Of a DNA stretch of 64,000 nucleotides, positions 28,879 to 37,744 are shown piece after piece; positions within the stretch are counted from its first letter, which is position 1, and each line of letters starts with the position of its first letter. The notes under the pieces were generated by a model. It had not been told where the DNA came from. It did not search any database and worked only from the letters and a program-made list of their open reading frames with translations. Source of the DNA: Massilia sp. 9I (GTDB lineage: Bacteria; Pseudomonadota; Gammaproteobacteria; Burkholderiales; Burkholderiaceae_D); contig NZ_LR733275.1 in assembly GCF_902506415.1 (NCBI RefSeq), forward strand, positions 2,829,795 to 2,893,794, in the 5' to 3' direction. Made by a program: the position numbers and the translations under genes.

Positions 28879-29958
28879 TTAAGTGAGGTGCCGCAGCGGG
28901 TGCGCATACTCTGGCCACACCGGCTCAAAGAACCTCGCCACCATCTCCGGCGTCACCTCTTCCAGCGTCGCCGGATTCCACTTCGGCTGGTTGTCCTTGT
29001 CGATCACCAGCGCGCGCACGCCTTCCAGTACTTCGCCGTGTTCGAAATTGCGGCGCACCAGGTTGCGCTCCATGCGCAGGCAGTCGGCCACGTCCAGCGC
29101 GGCGCCGCGCTGCAGGAGTTCGCGCGTCACGCACATCATCAGGGGCGAACGCTGGCGCATCGCCTTCAGGGCCTTTTGCGCAAACGGATTCTCGTCACGC
29201 GCCAGCGATTCCATGATCGCGCTCACCGAAGCGGCGCCGAAATGGGCATCGATCACGCCGCGCTGCGCCTGCAGCTCGCTCGGCCCGGCATCGAACTGCG
29301 CTGCGAAAGCGCGGATCGCCGCCGGCAGTTCGGCGCCCGGCGTCGACTCGACCAGCGCATTCAATTCGCCTAGATGCTCGCCCGGCACGAACACGTCCGC
29401 CAGTCCCACGTAGAGCGCGTCGGCCGCGCCGATGGTCAGGCCGCTCAGGCCCAGGTACTGGCCCAGCTGACCCGGCGCGTGCGACAGGAAGTGGCTGCCG
29501 CCGACGTCCGGGAACAGGCCGATGTTCACCTCGGGCATGGCCATCTTGGTACGCTCGGTCACGATGCGCAGGCCGCAGCTTGGTCCACCCTGGGCGATGC
29601 CCATGCCGCCGCCCATCACCACCCCGTCCATGATGGCGATGTAGGGCTTCGGGTAGAAGTGGATCAGGTGGTTGAGTGCGTATTCTTCGGTGAAGAAGTC
29701 TTCCAGCAGCGCGCTGCCGCCCATCGGGCCGACGTGGCCCATCTCGTGGAAGAAGCGGATGTCGCCGCCGGCGCACAAGGCCTTCTCGCTGCTGCTGGTG
29801 ATGACCACCGCGTCGATGTCCGCGTCATCCTTCCACTGCAATAGGATGGCGGTCAATGCCCGCACCATGTCGAGCGACAGGGAATTCAGGGCTTTCGGCC
29901 GGTCGAGCGTGATGACACCGGTGCGGTTGGCGACGCGGGTCAGGACGTAGTCGGTCAT
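28879..29958 (-). CDS. 3-hydroxyisobutyryl-CoA hydrolase family (crotonase fold)
   Basis: Enoyl-CoA hydratase/isomerase superfamily protein of 359 residues. It has an oxyanion-hole region GGDIRFFHEMG, GGGMGIAQGG, and the hydrolase-type segment MPEVNIGLFPDVGGSHFLS with catalytic Glu. This length and motif set point to 3-hydroxyisobutyryl-CoA hydrolase (valine breakdown) rather than a simple hydratase. ATG at 29958 (MTDYVLTRVANR) fits the family; ATG at 29985 is an alternative. It sits between hpf and rapZ, interrupting a block usually continuous in relatives, and has no functional link to it. Confidence 0.85.
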   Translation of the reverse strand: MTDYVLTRVANRTGVITLDRPKALNSLSLDMVRALTAILLQWKDDADIDAVVITSSSEKALCAGGDIRFFHEMGHVGPMGGSALLEDFFTEEYALNHLIHFYPKPYIAIMDGVVMGGGMGIAQGGPSCGLRIVTERTKMAMPEVNIGLFPDVGGSHFLSHAPGQLGQYLGLSGLTIGAADALYVGLADVFVPGEHLGELNALVESTPGAELPAAIRAFAAQFDAGPSELQAQRGVIDAHFGAASVSAIMESLARDENPFAQKALKAMRQRSPLMMCVTRELLQRGAALDVADCLRMERNLVRRNFEHGEVLEGVRALVIDKDNQPKWNPATLEEVTPEMVARFFEPVWPEYAHPLRHLT

Positions 29959-30102
29959 GATGGTGTTCTGTGGTCGAAAAGACATGCATTCTACCGAATG
30001 CATGCGTAAATTTGAAAGTATCGAAAAGTAACAGTTGCTGCGTTCCAGAAAGCAAAAAGGGCGCCCCCTCAGACGCCCTTGCTATGTTGCGGTCGCCCGT
30101 GC

Positions 30103-30456
30103 TTACGCGGCGGCGGCTTCTCCGTTGTCCGGAAGGCGCTTGTGCGCCACGTGGTTATGGTCTTGCAGCATGGATTTGTGTTTTAGAACCTGTCTGTCCA
30201 GCCTGTCCATCAGCGTGTCGATGGCCGCATAGAGATCCTGCGCAGCGCTGGCCACATGCAAAATCTTGCCCGATACCTGAAGGTTGATCTCGGCTTTCTG
30301 CCGTTTTTCTTTTTCGGTGAGGTTATCGATGGCGAGGAACACGTGGGTATCGATCACGTGGTCGAAATGGCGGGTGATGCGCTCGAGCTTATTCTGAACG
30401 TATTCACGGATGGCGGGGGTGACTTCGAGATGGTGACCGCTGATTGTGAGGTTCAT
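30103..30456 (-). CDS. hpf: Ribosome hibernation-promoting factor
   Basis: Short HPF/YfiA-type protein (117 residues) that binds the 30S subunit in stationary phase and promotes inactive 100S dimers. Opening MNLTISGHHLEVTPAIREYVQNKLERI and the KAEINLQVSGKILH strand are typical. The start ATG at 30456 is set by AAGGAG five bases upstream. It follows rpoN by 57 bases on the same strand, the classical arrangement. Confidence 0.93.
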   Translation of the reverse strand: MNLTISGHHLEVTPAIREYVQNKLERITRHFDHVIDTHVFLAIDNLTEKEKRQKAEINLQVSGKILHVASAAQDLYAAIDTLMDRLDRQVLKHKSMLQDHNHVAHKRLPDNGEAAAA

Positions 30457-30513
30457 ACACACTCCTTGGGAAGGTGCCCTGCCCGCCCCACAAGGTAGAA
30501 GTGGGCAGATGCT

Positions 30514-32007
30514 TTACAGGGATTTGCGGAGGCTGACGGGCGGAATCTTGAGCGCTTCACGGTACTTGGCAACCGTCCTGCGCGCAATGACCATACCTTG
30601 TTCCCCGAGCATCTCCGCGATCTTGCTGTCGGATAATGGGTTCCTAGGGTCTTCTGCTCCTGTCAATTGCGCGATGAGTGCGCGGATCGCCGTCGAGGAA
30701 GCTTCTCCCCCCGCTTCGGTGGCGACATGGCTTCCGAAGAAATACTTCAGCTCAAACATGCCGTGCGGGGTCAGCATGTATTTCTGCGTGGTTACACGGG
30801 AGATGGTGCTCTCGTGTAGGCCTAGTGTATCAGCTATCTCACGCAAAACAAGAGGGCGCATGGCAACCGCGCCGTGGCTGAAAAAGTTGCGCTGGCGCTC
30901 GACAATTGCCTCGGCCACACGCAGGATCGTGTCGAAGCGCTGGCGCATATTCTTGATGAGCCACTTGGCTTCCTGCAGCTGCGCGCCCATCTGGCTTTCG
31001 CTCTTGCCCTGCTTGAGCAGGTTGGCGTACAGGCTGTTGACGCGCAGCTTCGGCATCACGTCCGGGTTCAGCGAGACCGCCCAGCCGTTCTTGGCGCGGC
31101 GCACGATCACGTCCGGCACCACGTAATCGGATACGTTCGAGGCGAAGGCAGAACCGGGGTGCGGATTGCACTGGCGCACCACGGCCTGCACTTCGCGCAG
31201 GTCTTCGTCGTCGCAGTCGAGCGCCTTCTTCAGCTTGGTATACTCGCGCTGGGCGAACCAGCTCAGGTACCCTTCGACAATCTTCAAAGCGAGGCGGCGC
31301 GTCACCAGCGGCACGCCCGGCATGCGCCGGATCTGCAGCGCCAGGCATTCGGCCGCGCTGCGCGCGCCGACGCCGACCGGATCAAGGCTCTGCACCAGCG
31401 CCAGCGCGCAGCGCAGCTCGTCGATCTCGATCTCGAGTTCTTCCGGCAGCCGCGCATGGATCTCGTCGAGCGGCTCTTCCAGGTAACCGTTGTCGTCGAG
31501 GGCATCGATCACCAGCTCGGCCAGGGCGCGGTCGCGCGCGCTGCAGCCGCTCAGGCGGATCTGTTCGGCCAGGTGTTCACGCAAGGTAATGCTGTCGGCT
31601 TCCAGCTGCGGGCGGCCGTCCTCGTCGTCGCCGCTGCGGGCGCCACCGCCTTCGCCGCCCCAGTCGCTGTCGGCTTCGCCGCGTTCGCTATCGCCGCCGC
31701 CGGCGTCGTCAAAACCTTCGCCTTCCGGCTTCGCAGCTTCCTGCGGCTCCTGGCCCGGGGCCGGGGCCGGCGCTTCGCCGTTGGCAGGCGCGCTCGCAGT
31801 TGCGTTATTAATTGCGCCGTCGGCAAGCAAGCGCACCGAGCGGTCCAGCGGATCGTCGAGCCGCTCCAGCAGCGGGTTGTCACTCAGGATCTGCTCGATC
31901 TCCTGGTGCAGTTCGAGCGTCGACAGCTGCAGCAGCCGGATCGACTGCTGCAGTTGCGGTGTGAGCGCCAGGTGCTGCGATGTGCGTAGCTGGAGAGACT
32001 GTTTCAT
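30514..32007 (-). CDS. rpoN: RNA polymerase sigma-54 factor
   Basis: Alternative sigma factor for -24/-12 promoters, dependent on AAA+ enhancer-binding proteins. 497 residues: Gln/Leu-rich region I ([20 protein letters not shown]...), a long acidic region II (about 60-125, rich in Glu, Asp and Gly), the core-binding domain, an HTH, and the RpoN box [15 protein letters not shown] near the C-terminus. ATG at 32007 is the family start; a GTG at 32013 overlaps the lptB stop and cannot be excluded. Two genes in this window carry matching promoters (4508 and 47502). Confidence 0.96.
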   Translation of the reverse strand: MKQSLQLRTSQHLALTPQLQQSIRLLQLSTLELHQEIEQILSDNPLLERLDDPLDRSVRLLADGAINNATASAPANGEAPAPAPGQEPQEAAKPEGEGFDDAGGGDSERGEADSDWGGEGGGARSGDDEDGRPQLEADSITLREHLAEQIRLSGCSARDRALAELVIDALDDNGYLEEPLDEIHARLPEELEIEIDELRCALALVQSLDPVGVGARSAAECLALQIRRMPGVPLVTRRLALKIVEGYLSWFAQREYTKLKKALDCDDEDLREVQAVVRQCNPHPGSAFASNVSDYVVPDVIVRRAKNGWAVSLNPDVMPKLRVNSLYANLLKQGKSESQMGAQLQEAKWLIKNMRQRFDTILRVAEAIVERQRNFFSHGAVAMRPLVLREIADTLGLHESTISRVTTQKYMLTPHGMFELKYFFGSHVATEAGGEASSTAIRALIAQLTGAEDPRNPLSDSKIAEMLGEQGMVIARRTVAKYREALKIPPVSLRKSL

Positions 32008-32009
32008 CG

Positions 32010-32798
32010 TCACATGCGGAAGTGCTCGCCCAGATAAACGCGGCGCACGGATTCGTTGGCGATGATGTCGTCGGGGCGGCCCGATGCCAGCACGGCGCCC
32101 TGGTTGATGATGTAGGCGCGGTCGCAGATGCCGAGGGTCTCGCGCACGTTGTGATCGGTGATCAGGACACCGATGTTGCGCTCCTTCAGGAAGCGCACGA
32201 TACGCTGGATCTCGATCACCGCGATCGGGTCGACGCCGGCGAAGGGTTCGTCGAGCAGCACGAAGCGCGGATTGGTCGCCAGCGCGCGCGCGATCTCCAC
32301 GCGGCGCCGTTCACCGCCCGACAGCGACAGCGCCGGGTTTTCGCGCAGCTTCTCGATCTGCAGTTCGGCCAGCAGGGTGTCGAGGCGCTCGTTGATCTGG
32401 TCCTTCGCCAAGGCCTTGCCGTCCTCGTTGCGCTGCAGTTCCAGCACGGCGCGGATGTTCTCTTCCACCGTCAGCTTGCGGAACACCGAGGCTTCCTGCG
32501 GCAGGTAGGACAGGCCCATCACCGCGCGCCGGTGGATCGGCAGGCTCGAGATGTCGTTGCCGTTGATGTCGATGCTGCCGGCATCCGACGGCACCAGGCC
32601 GACGATCATGTAGAAGGAGGTGGTCTTGCCGGCGCCGTTCGGGCCCAGCAGGCCGACCACTTCGCCGCATTCCACCTGCAGCGAGACGTCGCGCACCACC
32701 AGGCGCTTGCCGTAGCTCTTCTGCAGGCCCTTGACGATCAGGGTGCTGCAGCCTTCGCGCGCCAGGGTCGACGTGCTTGCGCTCATTGCTGCCGTCAT
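32010..32798 (-). CDS. lptB: LPS export ABC transporter ATP-binding protein
   Basis: ATPase of the LptB2FG complex that extracts lipopolysaccharide from the inner membrane. 262 residues with Walker [10 protein letters not shown], signature [15 protein letters not shown], Walker [14 protein letters not shown] and an H-loop ITDHNV. ATG at 32798 overlaps the lptA stop (ATGA). The long upstream extension of this frame is a shadow of lptA. Cotranscribed with lptC, lptA and rpoN. Confidence 0.96.
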   Translation of the reverse strand: MTAAMSASTSTLAREGCSTLIVKGLQKSYGKRLVVRDVSLQVECGEVVGLLGPNGAGKTTSFYMIVGLVPSDAGSIDINGNDISSLPIHRRAVMGLSYLPQEASVFRKLTVEENIRAVLELQRNEDGKALAKDQINERLDTLLAELQIEKLRENPALSLSGGERRRVEIARALATNPRFVLLDEPFAGVDPIAVIEIQRIVRFLKERNIGVLITDHNVRETLGICDRAYIINQGAVLASGRPDDIIANESVRRVYLGEHFRM

Positions 32799-33352
32799 TG
32801 CTTGGCGCCCTCGCTGGCTGGCGCGGTGCGCTTCGGCGCCAGGATCAGGGTGCCGCGCCCGCCCCCCACCTTGCTGGCGCCGCTGGCGTCGTTGCGCACG
32901 GTCGCCACTTCGCGGCGGTTGTCGTAGGAGATGAACGGACCCTGGATCTCGTTGGTCATGCGGCCGCCTTCCAGCTCGCGCACTTCGGCGTTCGAGAACA
33001 GCTTCACCAGTTCGGCGCGCTCGTCGTATTCGATGCGCTGGGCCTGGCCCTCGACCCACAGGTCGGGACCGCCGTCGCGCTTCTGGCGGAAGGTGGCGAT
33101 CTTGCCGTTGTTGGCGGTGAGGGTCACGCTCATATAGCCTTCCGGCGTTTCCTTGACCAGGGCGCGGTCGGATTTCAGCACCAGCGTGCCGCGCGTGAGC
33201 ACGACGTTGCCGGTCAGGATGCGGGTTTGCGTGACTTCGTCGACGTCGAGGGTGTCGAAGTTGATCACGGCCTGCTTGAGCGAATCGGCGCGCTCGGCCG
33301 AGGCGCCGAAGGCGGCCAGGCTGAGGAATGCGGCTGCGAGGAGTTTTTTCAT
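32795..33352 (-). CDS. lptA: LPS transport periplasmic protein LptA
   Basis: Periplasmic bridge protein that carries LPS from LptC to the outer-membrane LptDE. 185 residues with signal peptide 1-21 (MKKLLAAAFLSLAAFGASA) and the OstA-like beta-jellyroll repeats (NFDTLDVDEVTQTRILTGNVVLTRG). ATG at 33352 is chosen at the signal peptide; a longer frame begins at 33385. Its stop overlaps the lptB start. Confidence 0.93.
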   Translation of the reverse strand: MKKLLAAAFLSLAAFGASAERADSLKQAVINFDTLDVDEVTQTRILTGNVVLTRGTLVLKSDRALVKETPEGYMSVTLTANNGKIATFRQKRDGGPDLWVEGQAQRIEYDERAELVKLFSNAEVRELEGGRMTNEIQGPFISYDNRREVATVRNDASGASKVGGGRGTLILAPKRTAPASEGAKQ

Positions 33353-33385
33353 GTTCTTGCTTTGTCCTTGTTGGCGCGCCGGCAT

Positions 33386-33985
33386 TTACCGTTGCGCGCG
33401 TGGCGGATAGACGATCTGGCCGCGGCTGGCGAGGTGCAGCTTCTGGGTCGCATTGTTGGCCACCATGCCGGTACCGACCACGGTGGAGGCGCCGAGCTTG
33501 ATATCGACCGGCTGCGCGGTCTTGAGGATTTCCTCGTCGGGCAGCACGGTCAGGGCCTCGGTGCGTACGTGGAGCAGCTCGCTGGTGGGCGTGGCCGGAC
33601 GCTGGATGTCGACCTTGCCGAGCAGCTCGACGCGGTGTTCCTCATGGTAGATCTGGGCGCGCTTGGCGACGATGGTCATGCGCGGGCGGCCCGGGGTCAC
33701 GCCTTCCATGACCGGCGCCTCGACCTGGGACACGTCGCCCTGCGGCGTGTGCGCCAGGCGCTTGCCCGACACCACGTAGCTCGGCTTGCCCTGCTCGGTC
33801 ATGCGCACGAAGGAGAAGTTCTCGACAATGTAGTCGGGTTCGTCCATCGGGCCGCCGAGGCGCGCGTCGCCGTCCTGGCGCTCGAGCACCTGCACCAGCC
33901 AGAAGCTGCCGACGGCGCAGAAGGTCGCGATCATCATGATCGCCAGGAGCTTCCAGCGGTGGGCGGTGCGCTTGTAGGTAACCAT
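33386..33985 (-). CDS. lptC: LPS export ABC transporter periplasmic protein LptC
   Basis: Bitopic inner-membrane protein that accepts LPS from LptB2FG and passes it to LptA. 199 residues with a single N-terminal TM segment (LLAIMMIATFCAVGSFWLVQVL, about 13-34) and a periplasmic jellyroll (YIVENFSFVRMTEQGKPSYVVSG ...). Lies between kdsC and lptA. Confidence 0.93.
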   Translation of the reverse strand: MVTYKRTAHRWKLLAIMMIATFCAVGSFWLVQVLERQDGDARLGGPMDEPDYIVENFSFVRMTEQGKPSYVVSGKRLAHTPQGDVSQVEAPVMEGVTPGRPRMTIVAKRAQIYHEEHRVELLGKVDIQRPATPTSELLHVRTEALTVLPDEEILKTAQPVDIKLGASTVVGTGMVANNATQKLHLASRGQIVYPPRAQR

Positions 33986-34004
33986 GGTCCTTGCCTGCCT
34001 CGCT

Positions 34005-34535
34005 TTACGCGAAATACGGCGCCAGCGCCTGTTCGTAGGTGCCCTGGGCGCGCATCACGAGGTCGCAGACCTCGCGCACGGCGCCGCGGCCGCCCGCATT
34101 TTTGGTGACGTAATGCGCGCGGTGCTGCACTTCCGGGTGGCCCGAGGGCACGGTCACGGCGAAGCCGACGCGGGTGAACAGCGGCAGGTCGATCACGTCG
34201 TCGCCGATATAGCCGCATTCTTCCGGCGTGACGCCGGTGGCGGCCAGCAGCTCGCCAAAGCCGACGCGCTTGTCGTGGATGCCCTGGTAGACGTGCGAGA
34301 TGCCCAGGTCGCTTGCCCTCTTGACCACGATCGGCGACTTGCGTGCGCTGATGATGGCGGTCTGCACGCCAGTCTTGTTCAGCAGCTGGATGCCGAGGCC
34401 GTCCAGCACATTGAAGGTCTTGGTGACCTCCCCTTCCGGACCATAGGTCAGGCTGCCGTCGGTGAGCACGCCGTCGACGTCGAAGATCATCACTTTCACG
34501 CGCGCCGCGCGCTGCATGTATTCAGCCGGCGTCAT
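34005..34535 (-). CDS. kdsC: 3-deoxy-D-manno-octulosonate 8-phosphate phosphatase
   Basis: HAD-superfamily tetrameric phosphatase that converts Kdo-8-phosphate to Kdo. 176 residues with the nucleophile motif IFDVDGVLTDG (Asp about 18), the ISARKS motif and the GYIGDDVIDLP acidic loop. Start ATG at 34535 overlaps the kdsD stop (TGATG). Family length about 180. Confidence 0.95.
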   Translation of the reverse strand: MTPAEYMQRAARVKVMIFDVDGVLTDGSLTYGPEGEVTKTFNVLDGLGIQLLNKTGVQTAIISARKSPIVVKRASDLGISHVYQGIHDKRVGFGELLAATGVTPEECGYIGDDVIDLPLFTRVGFAVTVPSGHPEVQHRAHYVTKNAGGRGAVREVCDLVMRAQGTYEQALAPYFA

Positions 34536-35557
34536 CAGATCACCTTGGCGCGGGTCAGGTCGTGGATGTGGAGCGCGCCCACCAGGCGGTCGTCACCGTC
34601 GACGACCAGCATCTGGTTGATGCGGAATTCTTCCATCACGGCGACGGCATCCACCGCCAGCTGCTCCGGATGGACGCGGCGCGGGTTGGCGTGCATCACG
34701 TCGCGGATGCTGATGTTCGAGAAGTCGGTCACGCGCTCGATCAGGCGGCGCAGGTCGCCGTCGGTGAACACGCCGACCGGGCGGCGCTCGTCGTCGACGA
34801 CGGCGGTCATGCCCATGCCCTTCTGGCTGATTTCCAGCAGCGCGCGCGTCAGCGGGGTATCCGGCGACACCGCGGGGATGGCCTCGCCGCTGCGCATCAC
34901 GTCGCGCACGTGGGTCAGCAAACGGCGGCCGAGGGCGCCGCCCGGGTGCGACATGGCGAAGTCTTCCTCGCGGAAGCCGCGCGCATCGAGCAGCGCAACC
35001 GCCAGGGCGTCGCCCATGGCCAGGGTCACGGTGGTGCTGGTGGTCGGCGCGAGGTTGAGCGTGCAGGCTTCCTTGGCCACCGAGATATCCAGGTGGATTT
35101 CGGACAGCTTGGCCAGGCGCGAATGCGGCTTGCCGGTCATCGAGATGACCGGGGTGCCCATGCGCTTGATGGCCGGCAGGATTTCCAGCAGCTCCGACGA
35201 TTCGCCAGAGTTCGAGATGGCGATGAAGACGTCGTGCGAGGTCACCATGCCCAGGTCGCCATGGGCGGCTTCGCCCGGGTGCACGAACATGGCCGGGGTG
35301 CCGGTCGAGGCCAGGGTGGCGGCGATCTTGCGGCCGATGTGGCCGGATTTGCCCATGCCCGACACCACCACGCGGCCGGTGCAGCCGTACAGCAGCTGGA
35401 CGGCGCGCACGAAATTGTCGTCGTCGCCCAGTCGCGCGTGCAGGGCGCGAATGGCGTCGGCTTCGATGGCCAGGGTCTCGCGACCGAGCTCGAGGACGCG
35501 TCTTGCCTGGTCGGCATCAAAACTTTTCAGCATTATTTTTTCATCGGTTACACTCAT
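34535..35557 (-). CDS. kdsD: D-arabinose 5-phosphate isomerase
   Basis: Converts ribulose-5-phosphate to arabinose-5-phosphate, the first committed step to Kdo. 340 residues: a SIS domain with GMGKSGHIGRKIAATLASTG and HPGEAAHGDLGM, then two CBS domains (about 215-335). The start is ATG at 35557 (MSVTDEKIM); an ATG at 35533 is an alternative. A -10-like TATACT ends only about 7 bases upstream of 35557, so a leaderless transcript is possible. First gene of the Kdo/LPS/rpoN operon. Confidence 0.93.
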   Translation of the reverse strand: MSVTDEKIMLKSFDADQARRVLELGRETLAIEADAIRALHARLGDDDNFVRAVQLLYGCTGRVVVSGMGKSGHIGRKIAATLASTGTPAMFVHPGEAAHGDLGMVTSHDVFIAISNSGESSELLEILPAIKRMGTPVISMTGKPHSRLAKLSEIHLDISVAKEACTLNLAPTTSTTVTLAMGDALAVALLDARGFREEDFAMSHPGGALGRRLLTHVRDVMRSGEAIPAVSPDTPLTRALLEISQKGMGMTAVVDDERRPVGVFTDGDLRRLIERVTDFSNISIRDVMHANPRRVHPEQLAVDAVAVMEEFRINQMLVVDGDDRLVGALHIHDLTRAKVI

Positions 35558-35645
35558 GTGGACAGTATAAACGAATTGGGTAAGCAAAAAACTTGCCAGT
35601 GGTAACAAACAAATACAATGACAACGGAAAGACGACCTGGGGACG

Positions 35646-37625
35646 ATGCATTCCGGCCTTGAACTGACCCTCCTCCTGCTGGGCTCCGCCGTACTGGGCG
35701 TGGTCGCTTTTCGCATGCTGCACCTGCCGCCGATGCTCGGCTATCTGGCGGTGGGCGTATTGATCGGCCCCCATGCGCTGGCGCTTGCAGACGATAGCGA
35801 GTCCACGCATGCGCTGGCCGAATTCGGCGTCGTCTTCCTGATGTTCTCCATCGGCCTGGAATTCTCCCTGGCCCAGCTCAAGTCGATGCGGCGCATCGTA
35901 TTCGGGCTCGGCCTGGCGCAAGTCGTCTTGACGATCGCGGCGGCGATGGGTTTCGGCCTGTTCATTTCCTGGTGGGCGCCCACGATGCAGGTCAGCTGGC
36001 AGGGCGCCTTTGCGCTGGGCGGCGCGCTGGCCATGTCTTCCACTGCGATCGTGGTCAAGATGCTGACCGAGCGCCTCGAGCTCGAAAGCGAGCACGGACG
36101 CCGCATCATCGGCATCCTGCTGTTCCAGGATCTGGCCGTGGTCCCGCTCCTGATCATGATCCCCTCGCTGGCGCGCCCGGCCGAGGAACTGGCGATCACG
36201 CTCGGCTGGGCGGCGGTCAAGGCGGCCGCAGTGCTGGCCCTGCTGCTGTTCTTCGGCCAGAAGCTGATGCGCAACTGGTTCACCATCGTCGCCAAGCGCC
36301 GCTCGCAGGAGCTGTTCATGCTCAACCTGCTCCTGGTGACGCTCGGCCTGGCCTGGATCACCGAGCAGGCCGGCCTGTCGCTGGCGCTGGGGGCTTTTGT
36401 TGCCGGCATGCTGATCTCCGAGACCCAGTACAAGCACCAGGTGGAAGAAGACATCAAGCCCTTCCGCGACGTGCTGCTTGGGCTGTTCTTCATCACGGTG
36501 GGCATGCTGCTCAACCTCGAGCTGGTGCTGCAGCACTGGTGGGTGGTGCTGGCGCTGGTGATCTTCCCGGTGCTGCTCAAGTTCGCGATCATCGCGGCGC
36601 TGGCCAAGGCCTTCGGCTCCTCCGACGGCGTGGCCATGCGCACCGGCCTGGCGCTGGCCCAGGCGGGCGAATTCGGCTTCGTGCTGCTGAATCTCGCCAT
36701 GGGCTCGAAGCTGATCGATCCGTTCCTGCTTCAGCTGGTGCTGGCCTCGATGGTGCTGTCGATGCTGGTCGCGCCTTTCGTGATCGAGAACATGGACCGG
36801 GTCGTCATGAAGCTGGCGTCCAACGAGTGGATGATGCAGTCGCTGCAGCTGACCCAGCTCGCCAGCCGCACCATGAAGACCCAGAAGCACGTGATCATCG
36901 CCGGCTTCGGGCGCAGCGGCCAGAGCCTGGCGACCCTGCTGACCGAGGAAAAGCTGCCCTGGTACGCGCTCGACCTGGACCCGGAACGGGTGCAGGAAGC
37001 CCAACGCGCCGGCGCCAACGTGTCCTACGGCGACGCGGCGCGGCGCGAAAGCCTGATCGCGGCCGGTATCAACCGCGCCAGCGCGCTGGTGATCACGTTT
37101 GCCGACACTAGGTTGGCGCTGAAGGTGCTGCACCTGGTGCATGAGCTGGCGCCGAACCTGGCCGTGATCGTGCGCAGCCACGACGACAGCGATCTCGATG
37201 TACTGAAGAAGGCCGGCGCTACCGAAGTGGTGCCGGAAGCGCTGGAGAGCAGTTTGATGCTGGCCTCGCACGCGCTGGTGACCATGGGCGTGCCGCTGCG
37301 CCGCGTGGTGCACCGGGTGCAGGTGGCGCGCGACGAACGCTACGCTTCTCTACGCGGCTACTTCCACGGCGCCAGCGACGTCAGCGACGACCTGGAACAC
37401 ACCTATGTGCGGCTGCACTCGGTGACGCTGCACAGCGGCGCGGTGGGGATCGGCAAGCGGATCGGCGAGCTGGCGCTGGAGGAAGTGGGGGCAGAAGTGA
37501 CCACGCTGCGACGCAATGGGCAGAGTTTGCACTTCGATCCGGAGACGGTGCTGCTGGCGGGGGATGTGCTGGTGCTGCGGGGTGAGGGTGAAGCCGTCAG
37601 CCGCGCTGAGAGCCGTTTACTTTGA
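35646..37625 (+). CDS. Kef-type CPA2 cation:proton antiporter with RCK domain
   Basis: Potassium/proton antiporter or glutathione-gated efflux type system, 659 residues. About 12 TM segments (residues 5-385, with GYLAVGVLIGPHALAL and FLMFSIGLEFSLAQL), then a TrkA-N Rossmann domain (HVIIAGFGRSGQSLATLL, near 417) and a C-terminal TrkA-C domain (about 570-655). Divergent from kdsD; convergent with the diguanylate cyclase, separated by a palindromic repeat. Ion specificity is not decided by the sequence. Confidence 0.9.
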   Translation: MHSGLELTLLLLGSAVLGVVAFRMLHLPPMLGYLAVGVLIGPHALALADDSESTHALAEFGVVFLMFSIGLEFSLAQLKSMRRIVFGLGLAQVVLTIAAAMGFGLFISWWAPTMQVSWQGAFALGGALAMSSTAIVVKMLTERLELESEHGRRIIGILLFQDLAVVPLLIMIPSLARPAEELAITLGWAAVKAAAVLALLLFFGQKLMRNWFTIVAKRRSQELFMLNLLLVTLGLAWITEQAGLSLALGAFVAGMLISETQYKHQVEEDIKPFRDVLLGLFFITVGMLLNLELVLQHWWVVLALVIFPVLLKFAIIAALAKAFGSSDGVAMRTGLALAQAGEFGFVLLNLAMGSKLIDPFLLQLVLASMVLSMLVAPFVIENMDRVVMKLASNEWMMQSLQLTQLASRTMKTQKHVIIAGFGRSGQSLATLLTEEKLPWYALDLDPERVQEAQRAGANVSYGDAARRESLIAAGINRASALVITFADTRLALKVLHLVHELAPNLAVIVRSHDDSDLDVLKKAGATEVVPEALESSLMLASHALVTMGVPLRRVVHRVQVARDERYASLRGYFHGASDVSDDLEHTYVRLHSVTLHSGAVGIGKRIGELALEEVGAEVTTLRRNGQSLHFDPETVLLAGDVLVLRGEGEAVSRAESRLL

Positions 37626-37638
37626 TTCGATGATTATC

Positions 37639-37744
37639 GTAGGGTGGGCAGGTTTCCTGCCCACGCGATGATAGTTAGAGATCGATATTTCGTGGTCGTG
37701 CCGGCGGGCGTTGAACGCGTGGGCGGGAAACCCGCCCACCCTAC
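37639..37744. repeat. Composite palindromic repeat (REP/BIME-like), copy 3
   Basis: Left arm GTAGGGTGGGCAGGTTTCC (from 37639) with right arm GTTGAACGCGTGGGCGGG ... CCCGCCCACCCTAC (to 37744). The pair has almost the same size as copy 1 (15386-15493) and shares GTTTCC and the sequence ACGCG-N-TGATAGT after the left arm, although the rest of the inner loop differs. It lies between convergent genes, and its last bases supply the stop codon of the diguanylate cyclase. Confidence 0.8.
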
